Source of the DNA: Parcubacteria group bacterium Athens0714_12
GTDB lineage: Bacteria; Patescibacteriota; Patescibacteriia; UBA2591; VMGY01
Assembly: GCA_007378955.1 (NCBI GenBank)
Contig: VMGY01000002.1
Coordinates: forward strand, 1 to 53,965
DNA: 53,965 nt
Direction: 5' to 3'
The position numbers were made by a program, and so were the translations under genes. Shown piece after piece: positions 41,192-50,600 of this stretch. Within the stretch, counting starts at the first letter, position 1; each line of letters opens with the position of its first letter. The notes beneath the pieces were generated by a model. It was not told the origin of the DNA. It made no database searches and saw only the letters and a list, made by a program, of their open reading frames with translations.

Positions 41192-41820
41192 TTATTTTCT
41201 TTGATTAAGGGCACAAAAACAAAACCAGGATAATGTTTTTCTTTATATTGATTCTCGCCGATTTTTTCCAATAAAATCAATTCTTGCGAAGAATCGCCAA
41301 CCGGCATAATCAGCCTTCCACCTATTTTTAATTGGTCTTTTAAGGCGGTTGGGATTTGAGCCGCGGCGGCTGCCACATGAATCTTATCAAAAGGCGCTTC
41401 GTCGGGCAAGCCCTTGCTTCCATCCAAACAAAAAAATTTTATTCTGCCATTTTTGATAAAATTATATTTAGACGCGTTTTTCTCGCCCATTTCCTTAAGT
41501 TCCGGGATTCTTTCCACCGCGCAAACTCTTCCTTTTTTACCCGTTATGTAAGCCAATAAAACCGCTGTCCAGCCCGAACCAGAACCAATGTCTAAAATTT
41601 TCTCTCCTTCCTTCGGCTGAAGCAATTCCAACATAAAGGCGACTGTCAAAGGCTGTGAAATAGTCTGGTTGTGGCCAATAGGGAGGGGAATATTCAAGTG
41701 AGCGTCTTTTTTAAAATCCTCGGGCGTGAAATCCTCTCTTTTTATTTTTAAAAAAGCCTCTATGATTTTAGGCGTTTTGAGATAATTTTGACTGATTAAT
41801 TCTTTGATTAAATTTTGCAT
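41188..41820 (-). CDS. pcm: Protein-L-isoaspartate O-methyltransferase
   Basis: A 210-residue SAM-dependent repair enzyme for isoaspartyl residues in aged proteins. PIGHNQTISQPLTVAFMLELL is the family substrate motif, KILDIGSGSGWTAVLLAY the SAM loop, and DKIHVAAAAAQIPTAL and GGRLIMPVG follow. In E. coli pcm lies beside survival genes; here it is coupled to mltG. Confidence 0.95.
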   Translation of the reverse strand: MQNLIKELISQNYLKTPKIIEAFLKIKREDFTPEDFKKDAHLNIPLPIGHNQTISQPLTVAFMLELLQPKEGEKILDIGSGSGWTAVLLAYITGKKGRVCAVERIPELKEMGEKNASKYNFIKNGRIKFFCLDGSKGLPDEAPFDKIHVAAAAAQIPTALKDQLKIGGRLIMPVGDSSQELILLEKIGENQYKEKHYPGFVFVPLIKENK

Positions 41821-41842
41821 AAATACATTAGATATCTCTTAT

Positions 41843-42167
41843 GCCGTTGCGAGGAGCCACGGGATTGCTTCGTCGGCTGCTGCCTCCTCGCAATGACACT
41901 CTTTTGTTTGCCGTCGCGTCCCCACTCTGTCATTGCGAGGAGCGACACCAAGGAGCGACGAAGCAATCCCGTTTCAATTTGTCCATTGCGTTTCACTTTG
42001 CCGTCGCATCCCCCCTGTCATTGCGAGGAGCGACCTCAAGAAGCGACGCGGCAATCCCGTTGTCCGTCGCAACCACCACGGGATTGCTTCGTCGGCTACT
42101 GCCTCCTCGCAATGACAAACAAGAGTGTGTCATTGCGAGCGACTGGAAGGAGCGCGGCAATCCCGTT
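41843..42167. repeat. REP array filling the pcm-uppP gap
   Basis: The 376-base gap between the pcm start (41820) and the uppP stop (42197) holds no gene. It is made of about six to seven REP units (GTCATTGCGAGGAGCGAC... / CACGGGATTGCTTCGTCGGC...) in alternating orientation, joined by linkers like ACACTCTTTTGTTTGCCGTC. Apparent ORFs on the plus strand here are translations of repeats. Confidence 0.9.
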
Positions 42168-42196
42168 CATTAACCGCAAAAGCATAGTTATTAAAT

Positions 42197-43000
42197 TTAT
42201 TTAAATATATAAATAATTATTATTCCCGCCAAAATAAAACGATAAATGGCGAAAGGAATCAGAGAGTGATTTTTTAAATATTTCAAAAAATATTTAACGC
42301 AAAAATAAGAAGAAATAAAAGCGGATAAAAATCCTAAAATAAAAATCATCCTTTGGCTAAAAGACAGCGAGGCGAAAGAAAAATCAAAAACTTTTTTTAT
42401 CCCGGCGCCGAAAATTATTGGGACTGCCAAAAGAAAAGAAAATCGCGCCGCCGCTTCCCTGTTTAAATTTCTTCCCAATCCTGCTATAATGGTAATGCCG
42501 GACCTGGAAACCCCGGGGATTAAAGCGCATACCTGGCTGAAACCGATAATCATCGCGCTTTTAAAATTCAAATTTTCCAAAGAATCTTTTTGTGAAGATA
42601 TTTTTTCAAAAATAATAAAAAGGATGCCGCCGATTATTAAAGCCATAGCCACGCTGATTAAAGAAGAGAAAAATTTTTCTATCACACTTTCAAAGAAAAA
42701 ACCGGAAATGGCGGCGGGCAAAGAAGCGATTAAAATAAAATAAGCGATTTTTTGCTCGGAATCATGAGAATCTATTTTTTTCAGAAAAGCTTTTATGTAT
42801 TTCGCGAGATCGCTTCTGAAAAAAATAATCAAAGCCAATAAGCTGCCTAAATGAAGCGCCACGTCAAAAGTTAAATTGTCCGCCAAGTCAAAAATTAAAA
42901 ATTGGTGAAATAAAATCAAATGACCTGAACTGGAAACAGGCAAAAACTCGGTTAAGCCTTGGATAATTCCTAAAATTATTGAATAAAAATATAAAATCAT
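42197..43000 (-). CDS. uppP: Undecaprenyl-diphosphatase UppP
   Basis: The membrane phosphatase that recycles the C55 lipid carrier for peptidoglycan. LGIIQGLTEFLPVSSSGHLIL (about 7-27) and PGVSRSGITIIAG (about 160-172) are the two catalytic motifs; about eight membrane helices are expected. I prefer ATG 43000 over the in-frame TTG at 43012 because it fits the family start. The divergent DUF212 gene starts at 43001, so the two start codons touch with no spacer. Confidence 0.95.
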   Translation of the reverse strand: MILYFYSIILGIIQGLTEFLPVSSSGHLILFHQFLIFDLADNLTFDVALHLGSLLALIIFFRSDLAKYIKAFLKKIDSHDSEQKIAYFILIASLPAAISGFFFESVIEKFFSSLISVAMALIIGGILFIIFEKISSQKDSLENLNFKSAMIIGFSQVCALIPGVSRSGITIIAGLGRNLNREAAARFSFLLAVPIIFGAGIKKVFDFSFASLSFSQRMIFILGFLSAFISSYFCVKYFLKYLKNHSLIPFAIYRFILAGIIIIYIFK

Positions 43001-43417
43001 ATGTCTTATCAAATGTTTTTAGTCCCTATTTTAGCGGGCCTAATCGCCCAAATTATTAAATTATCAACTGACGGAATAAAAGGCAACTTCAAATGGAAAA
43101 ATTTTATTTCTGATTACGGCAAAATGCCCTCTTCCCATACCGCTTTTGTGGTCGCGTTAGCCGCGGAAATGGCTTTATTTCAAGGATTTAAAAGTTCGGA
43201 ATTCGCGATTTCTTTAATTTTAGCTCTTGTTGTTATCCGCGATGCCACCGGCTTAAGGCGCAATATGGCAAGACAAAATAAACTTTTAAATAAAATTTGC
43301 TCAAAAATTGGATTAAAAGAAGAACAGTTGGAAGAAACGCTGGGACATACGCCCTTGGAAATATTTTTTGGCTGTCTTTTGGGGATAAGTTTGGTTTTGG
43401 TATTTTATTTTATTTAG
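43001..43417 (+). CDS. DUF212 / YuiD-like divergent PAP2 family membrane protein
   Basis: The second plus-strand gene. The 138-residue membrane protein has the DUF212 motifs GKMPSSHTAFVVALA (about 40-54), RDATGLRRNMARQ (about 80-92) and EETLGHTPLEIFFG (about 108-121), equivalent to the three phosphatase motifs of PAP2/haloperoxidase-type enzymes. Three to four membrane helices are expected. Substrate unknown; beside uppP, a role in polyprenyl-phosphate metabolism is plausible. The stop TAG merges into a GAGGCTAAAGCC repeat. Confidence 0.9.
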   Translation: MSYQMFLVPILAGLIAQIIKLSTDGIKGNFKWKNFISDYGKMPSSHTAFVVALAAEMALFQGFKSSEFAISLILALVVIRDATGLRRNMARQNKLLNKICSKIGLKEEQLEETLGHTPLEIFFGCLLGISLVLVFYFI

Positions 43418-43513
43418 AGGCTAAAGCCTCCAATCCTTTTTAAGCAACCAAAGGCTAAAGCCTCTAATCCCTTTCCGCTGTTCTCTTTTAGGGACTAGAG
43501 ACTTTAGTCTCTC
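43416..43513. repeat. GAGGCTAAAGCCTC palindrome cluster
   Basis: Three palindromic units (GAGGCTAAAGCCTC, AGGCTAAAGCCT, GAGACTTTAGTCTC) separated by CAATCCTTTTTAAGCAACC and TAATCCCTTTCCGCTG. It fills the space between the convergent DUF212 and recJ genes. A related stretch is found inside the coding frame at 49711-49829. Confidence 0.85.
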
Positions 43514-43516
43514 TTT

Positions 43517-45235
43517 TTATTTTATATTCGTAATATCTATATCAATAATCTTCATCTGCAATTCTTTATTGCCATTCCATTCATTGACTCCCAGCTCAAA
43601 AACTATATCTACCATATCCCCTATTTTCAATTTTGAACCAATGGTTTTGCCCAAGCCAAAACCAATAAATTTTTTGGAATTAAAACTACTCTGAATAACG
43701 GAAAGTTTTAAATGCTGTTCATTCTTCCCTAATTTTTCCAATCCCGTTATCTGCAAATTAACGCTCAAAAATTTTGGCTTTTTATTGGATTCGCCAAAAG
43801 GTTCAAATTTTTCCAACTCTTCCTGAAGGTCCCAATTTATATCCCCTAAATCTAATTTTGCGTTTATTTTAAGCCAAGAAAACAGCTCTAAATTTTTTAA
43901 TTCTCTTTCGGCGATTTTATTTATCTCTTCTTTAAATTCCGACAATTTATTTTCTTCCAAACTGAAACCGCTGGCCTCGGGATGTCCGCCATAGCGGAGT
44001 AAATGCCGGCCGCACTCTTGAAGAGCTTTAACGATATTAAATTCGGGGACGCTTCTGGAAGAGCCTTGCAGGCCCTTTTTGTCAATTTTTGTGATTACAA
44101 TCACCGGCTTATATAATTCATCTTGCAGCCTGCCCGCGACTAAACCGATTATCCCCACCGGCCAAAACCATTTTTTTGGGCTTTCCACGATAATTATCTT
44201 TTTATCTTTTTCGCCTTTGATTTGCTCTTTCGCTTCCTGCATTATTTTTCCTATCATTAATTGCCTTTGCTGGTTTATTTGATTAAGTTTTTTAGCTATT
44301 TCCCGCGCTTCTTTTTCTGATTCTGTCGTTAATAATTCAAAAGCAGTGTTGGCATGGTCCATTCTGCTGGCGGCATTTAATCTCGGGCCTAATTGAAAAG
44401 AAATATGCTCGCTGTCAAGCAAATTATTCAAGTTAGATATTTTTATTAATTCTTGCAAACCCAATCGGCGCGTTTTATTCAAAACAACTAATCCATATTT
44501 TACCAAAGTCCTGTTCTCTCCCAATAATGGTTCGCAATCAGCCACGGTGCCGAGAGCGACTAAATCAAGCAGCCATTTCTCAAATCCTTTTTCTATATCA
44601 ATCTTGCTCTCTTTTAATAAAGCCTGAGCTAATTTAAAAGCTACTCCCACGCCGGCCAATTCCCGAAAAGGATATTTTTCTTTTTCTAACTTTGGATTAA
44701 TAATCGCGTATGCTTTAGGCAATTTTAAAGGCTGCGAATGGTGGTCCGTAATAATTAAATCTATGCCTAATTTTTTAACTAATTCCGCTTCTTCCGCGTT
44801 GGAAATTCCGCAATCCACGGTAATAATTAATTTAATTTTTTTATTTTTTAACTTTTTTAAACCTTCTATATTAAGCCCGCAGCCTTCTAATTCCCTGTCT
44901 GGCAGATAAACCTCCACTTGAGCGCCTAACTTTTTTAAAGTTGAATAAAGCACAGCCGAGCTCGTTACGCCGTCCGCGTCATAATCTCCCCAAATTAAAA
45001 TTTTCTCTTCTTTTTTAATGGCTTTAAAAATTCTTTTTACCGCTTTTTCCATATCCAAAAACAAAAAAGGATTATGTAAATCCTGGCCGTAATCAGGATT
45101 CCAAAACTCATCTATTTTTTCTTGCGTATTAATTCCCATCTCATCTAAAAGCTGTAAAACGATGGGATTTATTTCCGGGAATTGATTTTGCAAATCAGGA
45201 GTGATTTTAGGATTAAGCCGCCAATTTTTTTTCAT
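43517..45235 (-). CDS. recJ: Single-stranded-DNA-specific exonuclease RecJ
   Basis: A 572-residue DHH-family 5'-3' exonuclease in recombination and repair. WGDYDADGVTSSAVL (about 83-97), VDCGISN, ITDHHSQP (motif III), LGTVADCEPL, and the DHHA1 part with GGHPEASGFSLEENKL are present. The C-terminal OB fold is included. Metal-binding Asp and His residues are intact. Confidence 0.97.
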   Translation of the reverse strand: MKKNWRLNPKITPDLQNQFPEINPIVLQLLDEMGINTQEKIDEFWNPDYGQDLHNPFLFLDMEKAVKRIFKAIKKEEKILIWGDYDADGVTSSAVLYSTLKKLGAQVEVYLPDRELEGCGLNIEGLKKLKNKKIKLIITVDCGISNAEEAELVKKLGIDLIITDHHSQPLKLPKAYAIINPKLEKEKYPFRELAGVGVAFKLAQALLKESKIDIEKGFEKWLLDLVALGTVADCEPLLGENRTLVKYGLVVLNKTRRLGLQELIKISNLNNLLDSEHISFQLGPRLNAASRMDHANTAFELLTTESEKEAREIAKKLNQINQQRQLMIGKIMQEAKEQIKGEKDKKIIIVESPKKWFWPVGIIGLVAGRLQDELYKPVIVITKIDKKGLQGSSRSVPEFNIVKALQECGRHLLRYGGHPEASGFSLEENKLSEFKEEINKIAERELKNLELFSWLKINAKLDLGDINWDLQEELEKFEPFGESNKKPKFLSVNLQITGLEKLGKNEQHLKLSVIQSSFNSKKFIGFGLGKTIGSKLKIGDMVDIVFELGVNEWNGNKELQMKIIDIDITNIK

Positions 45236-45298
45236 AATTTTTAAATTTTAGTGGTCGCGAATATTTGTCATTCTTTTACGCTGTCTTCATAGAGAGAA

Positions 45299-45575
45299 AC
45301 GGGATTGCCGCGCTCCTTCCAGTCGCTCGCAATGACACTCTCTTGTTTGCCATCGCGTCCCCCCTGTCATTGCGAGGGAGCCCGCCCTCGGGCGACCGCG
45401 GCAATCTCGTTGTCTATCGCAACCACCACGGGATTGCTTCGTCGTCGGACTTGTGTCCTCCTTCTCGCAATGACAAACAAGAGAATGTCATTGCGAGGAG
45501 CCCAGCAGGGCGACGCGGCAATCTCGTTGTCTATCGCAACCACCACGGGATTGCTTCGCTATCGCTCGCAATGAC
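45299..45575. repeat. REP array between recJ and ackA
   Basis: The 368-base gap between recJ (start 45235) and ackA (stop 45604) has no gene. About six REP units in alternating orientation alternate with the linkers TCTATCGCAACCACCACGGG and ACACTCTCTTGTTTGCCATC. Confidence 0.9.
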
Positions 45576-45603
45576 CGCGCAAAAAAATGACAAAAAGAAA
45601 AAC

Positions 45604-46662
45604 TCAAAATGACATCGCTTTCACTTCCCGCGCAATCATTAATTCTTCATTGGCGGGAATAGTAAAAATACTGACATTTTTTAAAATATCCATTTTCTGG
45701 CAAATTTTATTTCTGGTGAGCGGCTTGCCTGTCCCGACTGTTCCGGTGAATACCAGGGCGTCTATGCCATTTAAAATTGCGCAATAAGCGCCAATATATT
45801 TTTTCGCGCGATAAATAAAAATTTCAAAAGCTAATTTTGCTTTTTCGTCGCTTTTCATCGCTTTTAATAAGTCTAAAAAATTTTCACAGCCGGACAATCC
45901 TTTGATTCCACTTTGATGATTTAAAAGTTCGTCTATTTTATTTAAATCAAATCCTTTATTTTTCATTAAATATAAAATAATGCCCGGGTCTAAATCTCCT
46001 GGCCTGGTACTCATCACTAATCCTTCCAAAGGCGTAAAGCCCATGCTGGTATCTATCACCTTCCCCTTATCAATCGCGGCAATGCTTGAACCGCCGCCCA
46101 AATGGCAAGTAATTAATTTTAATTTATTTAACGGCTTCTTTAATTTTTGGGCCGCTTCCTGGGCCGCGTATTGATGCGAAATGCCGTGGAAGCCGAATCT
46201 TTCTATGCCTTGTTCATAAAATTTATAAGGCAAAGCGTAAATTTTTGCTTTATCAGGCAAATCTTTAAAAAAAGCAGTGTCAAAAACCGCGAAATTAGAA
46301 ACTTTCGGCAAATATTCCAAGCATGCTTTAATGCCCTCTAAATTATATGGATTGTGCAAAGGCGCCAATTGATTATATTTTTCCAATTCAAGCAAAGTTT
46401 CTTTAGTCACTTTTCTTGTTTCCTTAAATTCTTTTCCGCCATGCACTACCCGATGGCCGACAGCCATAATTTTTGACAAATCGCCGATTTCTCTCAATAC
46501 TTGCTTTAATGCTTGTTGATGGCTTTTTAAATGCTGAAAATTATTTTCTTTAATTAATTTTAAATTTTCCGCTTCAAAAAGCTTATATTTCAAAGAAGTA
46601 CTGCCGCAATTAATGACCAAAATTTGCCGCGACCCGTTAGAAATTTTATAATCTTGTAACAT
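45604..46662 (-). CDS. ackA: Acetate kinase, shortened C-terminal segment
   Basis: A 352-residue ASKHA-fold enzyme that interconverts acetate + ATP and acetyl phosphate. Present: LVINCGSTSLKYKLF (first phosphate loop), GHRVVHGG, RFGFHGISHQYAA, CHLGGGSSIAAI and STRPGDLDPG. Typical AckA has about 400 residues; the loss is near the end, where VFTGTVGTGKPLTR replaces the usual FTxGIGENSxxxR and the following 30-40 residues are missing before PANEELMIAREV. The catalytic Glu of NEE is kept. No pta gene is in the window. Confidence 0.93.
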   Translation of the reverse strand: MLQDYKISNGSRQILVINCGSTSLKYKLFEAENLKLIKENNFQHLKSHQQALKQVLREIGDLSKIMAVGHRVVHGGKEFKETRKVTKETLLELEKYNQLAPLHNPYNLEGIKACLEYLPKVSNFAVFDTAFFKDLPDKAKIYALPYKFYEQGIERFGFHGISHQYAAQEAAQKLKKPLNKLKLITCHLGGGSSIAAIDKGKVIDTSMGFTPLEGLVMSTRPGDLDPGIILYLMKNKGFDLNKIDELLNHQSGIKGLSGCENFLDLLKAMKSDEKAKLAFEIFIYRAKKYIGAYCAILNGIDALVFTGTVGTGKPLTRNKICQKMDILKNVSIFTIPANEELMIAREVKAMSF

Positions 46663-46747
46663 AATGATTGATTTTATTATCCCATTAAAAATAGCAAAAT
46701 TTCTAATGGGGCTTGGGCATATTTTAATTTTTTAAATCATAGAGCAA

Positions 46748-46791
46748 TTATCGAGGTTCGACCTCGATAATAAAACCCCGATAATAACCTC
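46748..46791. repeat. TTATCGAGGTTCGACCTCGATAA palindrome
   Basis: A near-perfect palindrome followed by a partial second copy (AACCCCGATAATAACC), of the family in the 29017-29130 array. It lies between the pilin-like gene and ackA. Confidence 0.75.
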
Positions 46792-46807
46792 ATTTTTTTA
46801 TCAATTA

Positions 46808-47359
46808 TCAATTTTCAAAACCGCCTGTCACCCAGTCAAATTCGCCTTGCCAATTGCGTCCGGGACAACTCCAACCAGGACTGCTCGAGTACGGATTGCC
46901 ACTAGTTTCCATATCATTAATACTTATTACATAAAAAGCTCCTCTACTTGAATCACAGCCATTACTCCCCGCGTTATAGCGAAAATAGCGATAATTATAA
47001 CCACCGCAAGTTCCTGCCGTGCCGATGGGATCTCTTGGTACTTTGCCCATTAATTCAACGTCTATTAGTGGCTCAATAAATGACCTGCCGTCGCTGTCAT
47101 TATCCACGGTGGAGCTATCCCAACCGCCGCAAGCGCCTTCCGCTTCCCCATAACTTGAAGTTGGGCCCGGGTATTTTTTATTATTATCATAATACAATTC
47201 TAAAGTAGTGATAATCTGCTTTATATCAGCTAATCTTTTCGCATCCCTGGCTTTTTTGCGGGCATTGTTCAAGGCAGTCAACGCTAAAGTGGAAATCAAG
47301 GCAATGACAGCGATGACAATTAAAAGTTCAATTAAAGTAAAAGCTGATTTGTTTTTCAT
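46808..47359 (-). CDS. Type IV pilin / type II secretion pseudopilin-like protein
   Basis: A 183-residue protein with the class III signal: a short basic leader MKNKSA, then FTLIELLIVIAVIALISTLAL, so prepilin peptidase would cut before Phe7 (Ala instead of Gly at -1). Glu at position 5 of the mature protein is present. The C-terminal domain has RDAKRLADIKQIITTLELYYDNNKKYP, typical of pseudopilins, and six cysteines. The rest of the pilus machinery is not in the window. Confidence 0.92.
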   Translation of the reverse strand: MKNKSAFTLIELLIVIAVIALISTLALTALNNARKKARDAKRLADIKQIITTLELYYDNNKKYPGPTSSYGEAEGACGGWDSSTVDNDSDGRSFIEPLIDVELMGKVPRDPIGTAGTCGGYNYRYFRYNAGSNGCDSSRGAFYVISINDMETSGNPYSSSPGWSCPGRNWQGEFDWVTGGFEN

Positions 47360-47375
47360 AGAATTCTTTTTAAAT

Positions 47376-47638
47376 ACGGGATTCTTCGGCTGTTGCCTCA
47401 GAATGACATTGTTTTTGTCATCCTAAATGTCTTCTACGCTGTCATCCTGAACGATAGTGAAGGATCCCGTGTCTATCGCCTTCCCCTCGGGATTGCTTCG
47501 GCTATCGCCTCGCAATGACCGCGTAAAAGAGTGTCATTGCGAGGAGTGAATGAAGCGGAGCGGAATGAACGACGCGGCAATCCCGTCGCTCACCCTGTCA
47601 TTGCGAGGAGCCCAGCAGGGCGACGCGGCAATCCCGTT
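47376..47638. repeat. REP array upstream of the pilin-like gene
   Basis: The 297-base gap between the pilin start and the 1031-residue gene stop is filled by REP units, together with a different unit (CATCCTGAACGATAGTGAAGG) of the GGATCC-type repeat. Confidence 0.88.
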
Positions 47639-47656
47639 TTCTACCGCTTTCCCCCA

Positions 47657-50600
47657 TTACCGCCAAAAAAATTTTCGTTTAACTTTAAGCTCTATATTCT
47701 GATTCACCGGCCGACCTTCTAAAACTTCAAATCTTTTTGAATTATACTCTTCATAGCCATTTTTTACAACTTTCAAATAATATTTTCCTTCTGGCGCTAA
47801 AAATGAATATTGCCCTGTTTTATCCGTAATTTGCGGATTTTTTTGGTCGTAGATTTCCGCGGGCCAAATTTCAAATTCATTAGTTATTTCATTATAGCGA
47901 TAAAGCGTAACAACAACGTCTTCTAAACGTATTTCTCCCCTCTTGTCTTGGGTATAAATATAGCCCTCCGGGTCAATTAAAATTTCTATTTCTAAAATTT
48001 TTTTATCTCCGTCGGCGTAATCAATTAAAGTTTTTAAAGAAAAACTGCCTGCTACCGGCGGCAATTGGATATCAGCTTCATAAATCCCGTCGCCGTCTGA
48101 ATCAGTATAGACATATTCCCCTACTAACCATTCTTTAGCCAAGGCCTGATTAATCGCCAATTCTTCGGCTTGGGCAAAAGGAACGCCAAGCATCATTGCG
48201 AGAAGCGGCCGTTCTTTCTTTGTCATCGCGCCCCCATTGTCATCCTGAGGGAGGACGCCAGCAGGCGACTGACCGAAGGATCCCGTGTCCATTCCAATTC
48301 CCGCGGGATTGCTTCGGCTATCGCCTCGCAATGACAGCGTGGGGACGCTCTCTAAACTCAAAGATTTCACAAAAATCAACTGCGCTTTAATTTCCTTAAC
48401 CTGCTTAGCTGGCTTGATAAAAGACTTGAATTGCGAACCGGCTATTAAAACCGCTTTTTCTTTTTCTACGCTCTTTATTTTAATATCCCCGTAATTGGAA
48501 ACCAAAATAATTTTTTCCGGTTCAATTATTTCCGGCGGCACGCTCGGCGTTTTCACTAAAACTGGCGGCGCGGGCTTTTCTTTTTCCGGCCCTGCTGGCG
48601 CGAACTTAAAAACAACAGCTATTTTTTGAGCCGCGTTCTTTAAATTGCTTACAGCCAACAAAACATTTTCCCGAATATTATCAGCCAATTTTATAACTCC
48701 ATTTTTAATTTCTAAAACAAATTTAACCGCTCCATTTTTAATCGCAAAAACGAATTTTGCCGCCGCGTTCTGAAAAGCGATTTTCGCGTTAACCAAAACA
48801 TAAAACCCTCTTTTGCCGGCGTAAAAAACTTTTTGCCCGCCGTTTAAAACCAGTTCTATGGTTTTTTGTATTATTAAAACAAACTGCTTGGCGGTTTTTT
48901 CTAAAATTCGGCCTAAAAAAGCCAATGAATCATAAACGGTTTTTTGAAACCTGTAAACAACCAACCGCCATCCTTTTTTCAGCCCAAACGCGAATTTAGA
49001 TGAAAAATAACTAAAATTTTGGCCCGCGCCTTTCGCGATTCTGACAGTCGTCCAATAAAATCCTTTTGACAAATCTTTGCCCGCTTCTTTAAAATCCTGA
49101 AAAGTTTCTTTAAACGCCAAAGCCGGATTTTTAGCGAGCTCTTTTAATTGAGGAATAAAATCTTGGGCAAATTCTTTCTTAAAATAATCGGCGCTGTCTT
49201 TGATATTTTCTTTAAAACCCCGCCAAGCTTTTTTAAATTCTTTGTTGATTGAAATTTCCGGCAATTTAATATCGGGAAATTTTATCTCCGGAAATTCAAT
49301 TTCGGGAAATTTTATTTCGGGAAATTTTATCTCCGGAAATTCAATTTTAATCGGTTCCGGAGCGCCCGGCGTTTCAACAGGCGGGATAACGGGCGGGATA
49401 TAAGGAATCGGGAGCAACGGCTCAACCGGCAAGGGCTTCGCGGGCTCTCCGCCGGGCGGCGCAATCGGGATAATCGGAAAAGGCGGCTTGATTTCAGGCG
49501 GAACAATCGGGCGCTCTTCCGCCGCGGTTTGAATAATAAAATTAGATTTTAAAGATTCGCTTTGATTTCCCGCTTCATCTTGAGCTTTAATTTCCACGCC
49601 GTAAATTCCGTTTTCCAATGGCGCGGGAATTTCATACTGCCAATTTCCGTAATTATCCGCCATTGTTTGATAAAAAAGAAGCGGGATAAAATCAAATTCC
49701 TTTTTATTTTTAGAAACTAAAGTTTCTACTCCTCCTCCCGAAGGGCTGTTTTCCTTTGAGGGATTAGAGGCTTCAGCCCCTTCCTTTGAACTTTCCTTTG
49801 AGGGATTAGAGGCTTCAGCCTCTTCCCCTAACGCCCCCAAACCAATTAAAACTTTTGAATTCGCTTCCGCTTTGCCCTTCAGCAAAGGCGTGTTATCGGC
49901 TAAAACCTCGCCGGATTTAGGAAAAATCAATTCCGGCGGGGCAGGCGCGATCGTATCCAAAATAATAGAATCAAAAACCACCGGCGAAACTTTTCCGTAA
50001 ATATCATAAAATTTAACATAAATAGTTTTTACTCCTTCGCCGCTTTTTAAAATCCATTTTTTAATCTCAATATACGATTCTTGGCTCGCCCCCTCAAAAT
50101 CAGAAGCTCCTTCGGAAATAGCCATCATTTTACTGTCAATCCCGCCGCTCAAATTCAAAGCCACTTCCCTGCTGTTTGTATACTTCAATCCTTGATTGAT
50201 TAAAACGGAAAAACCTTTTGGCGCTGGCGGATTATATGGAATAAAAGCTCCGGGGAAAGAGCCGCCGGAAGGAACCACGGTCGCCGGTCTCGCGCTCAAT
50301 GGCCGCCAATCAGTCAAGACTTGAACATTAGAGTTAGCGCAGGAATTGTCATTCATACAGGAAAAACTGATTTTTCCGGTAATGTCGCCATTGGCGTAAC
50401 CCCTCAAACGGCCTTCTCTGTCAATATAAATGCCTTCAAAATTAATCCAGCCGACATTTTCGCCCCAAGCGTAACCGGATAAATTTCCTTCGCCGTCATT
50501 TCTTACTCCGCTGGTTGAAGGATTTAAATTTATCCAGCCGATATTTTCTCCCCAAGCGTAGCCGGAGACAGTGTCATCAGTAATCCGGACGCTTCCCGCG

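Noticed and set aside
41843-42167. CRISPR array
   Set aside because: The repeats are palindromic, alternate in orientation, have variable length and share linkers instead of unique spacers; no cas gene is in the window.
41815-42204. Overlapping plus-strand ORFs of 110-129 codons with Cys/Arg-rich products
   Set aside because: They are translations of the REP array (repeated CLLAMT / SLRGAT-type peptides), with no family similarity and no ribosome site.
45265-45612. ORFs of 89-115 codons in the recJ-ackA gap
   Set aside because: Also REP translations; the same peptide pattern occurs in every REP array.
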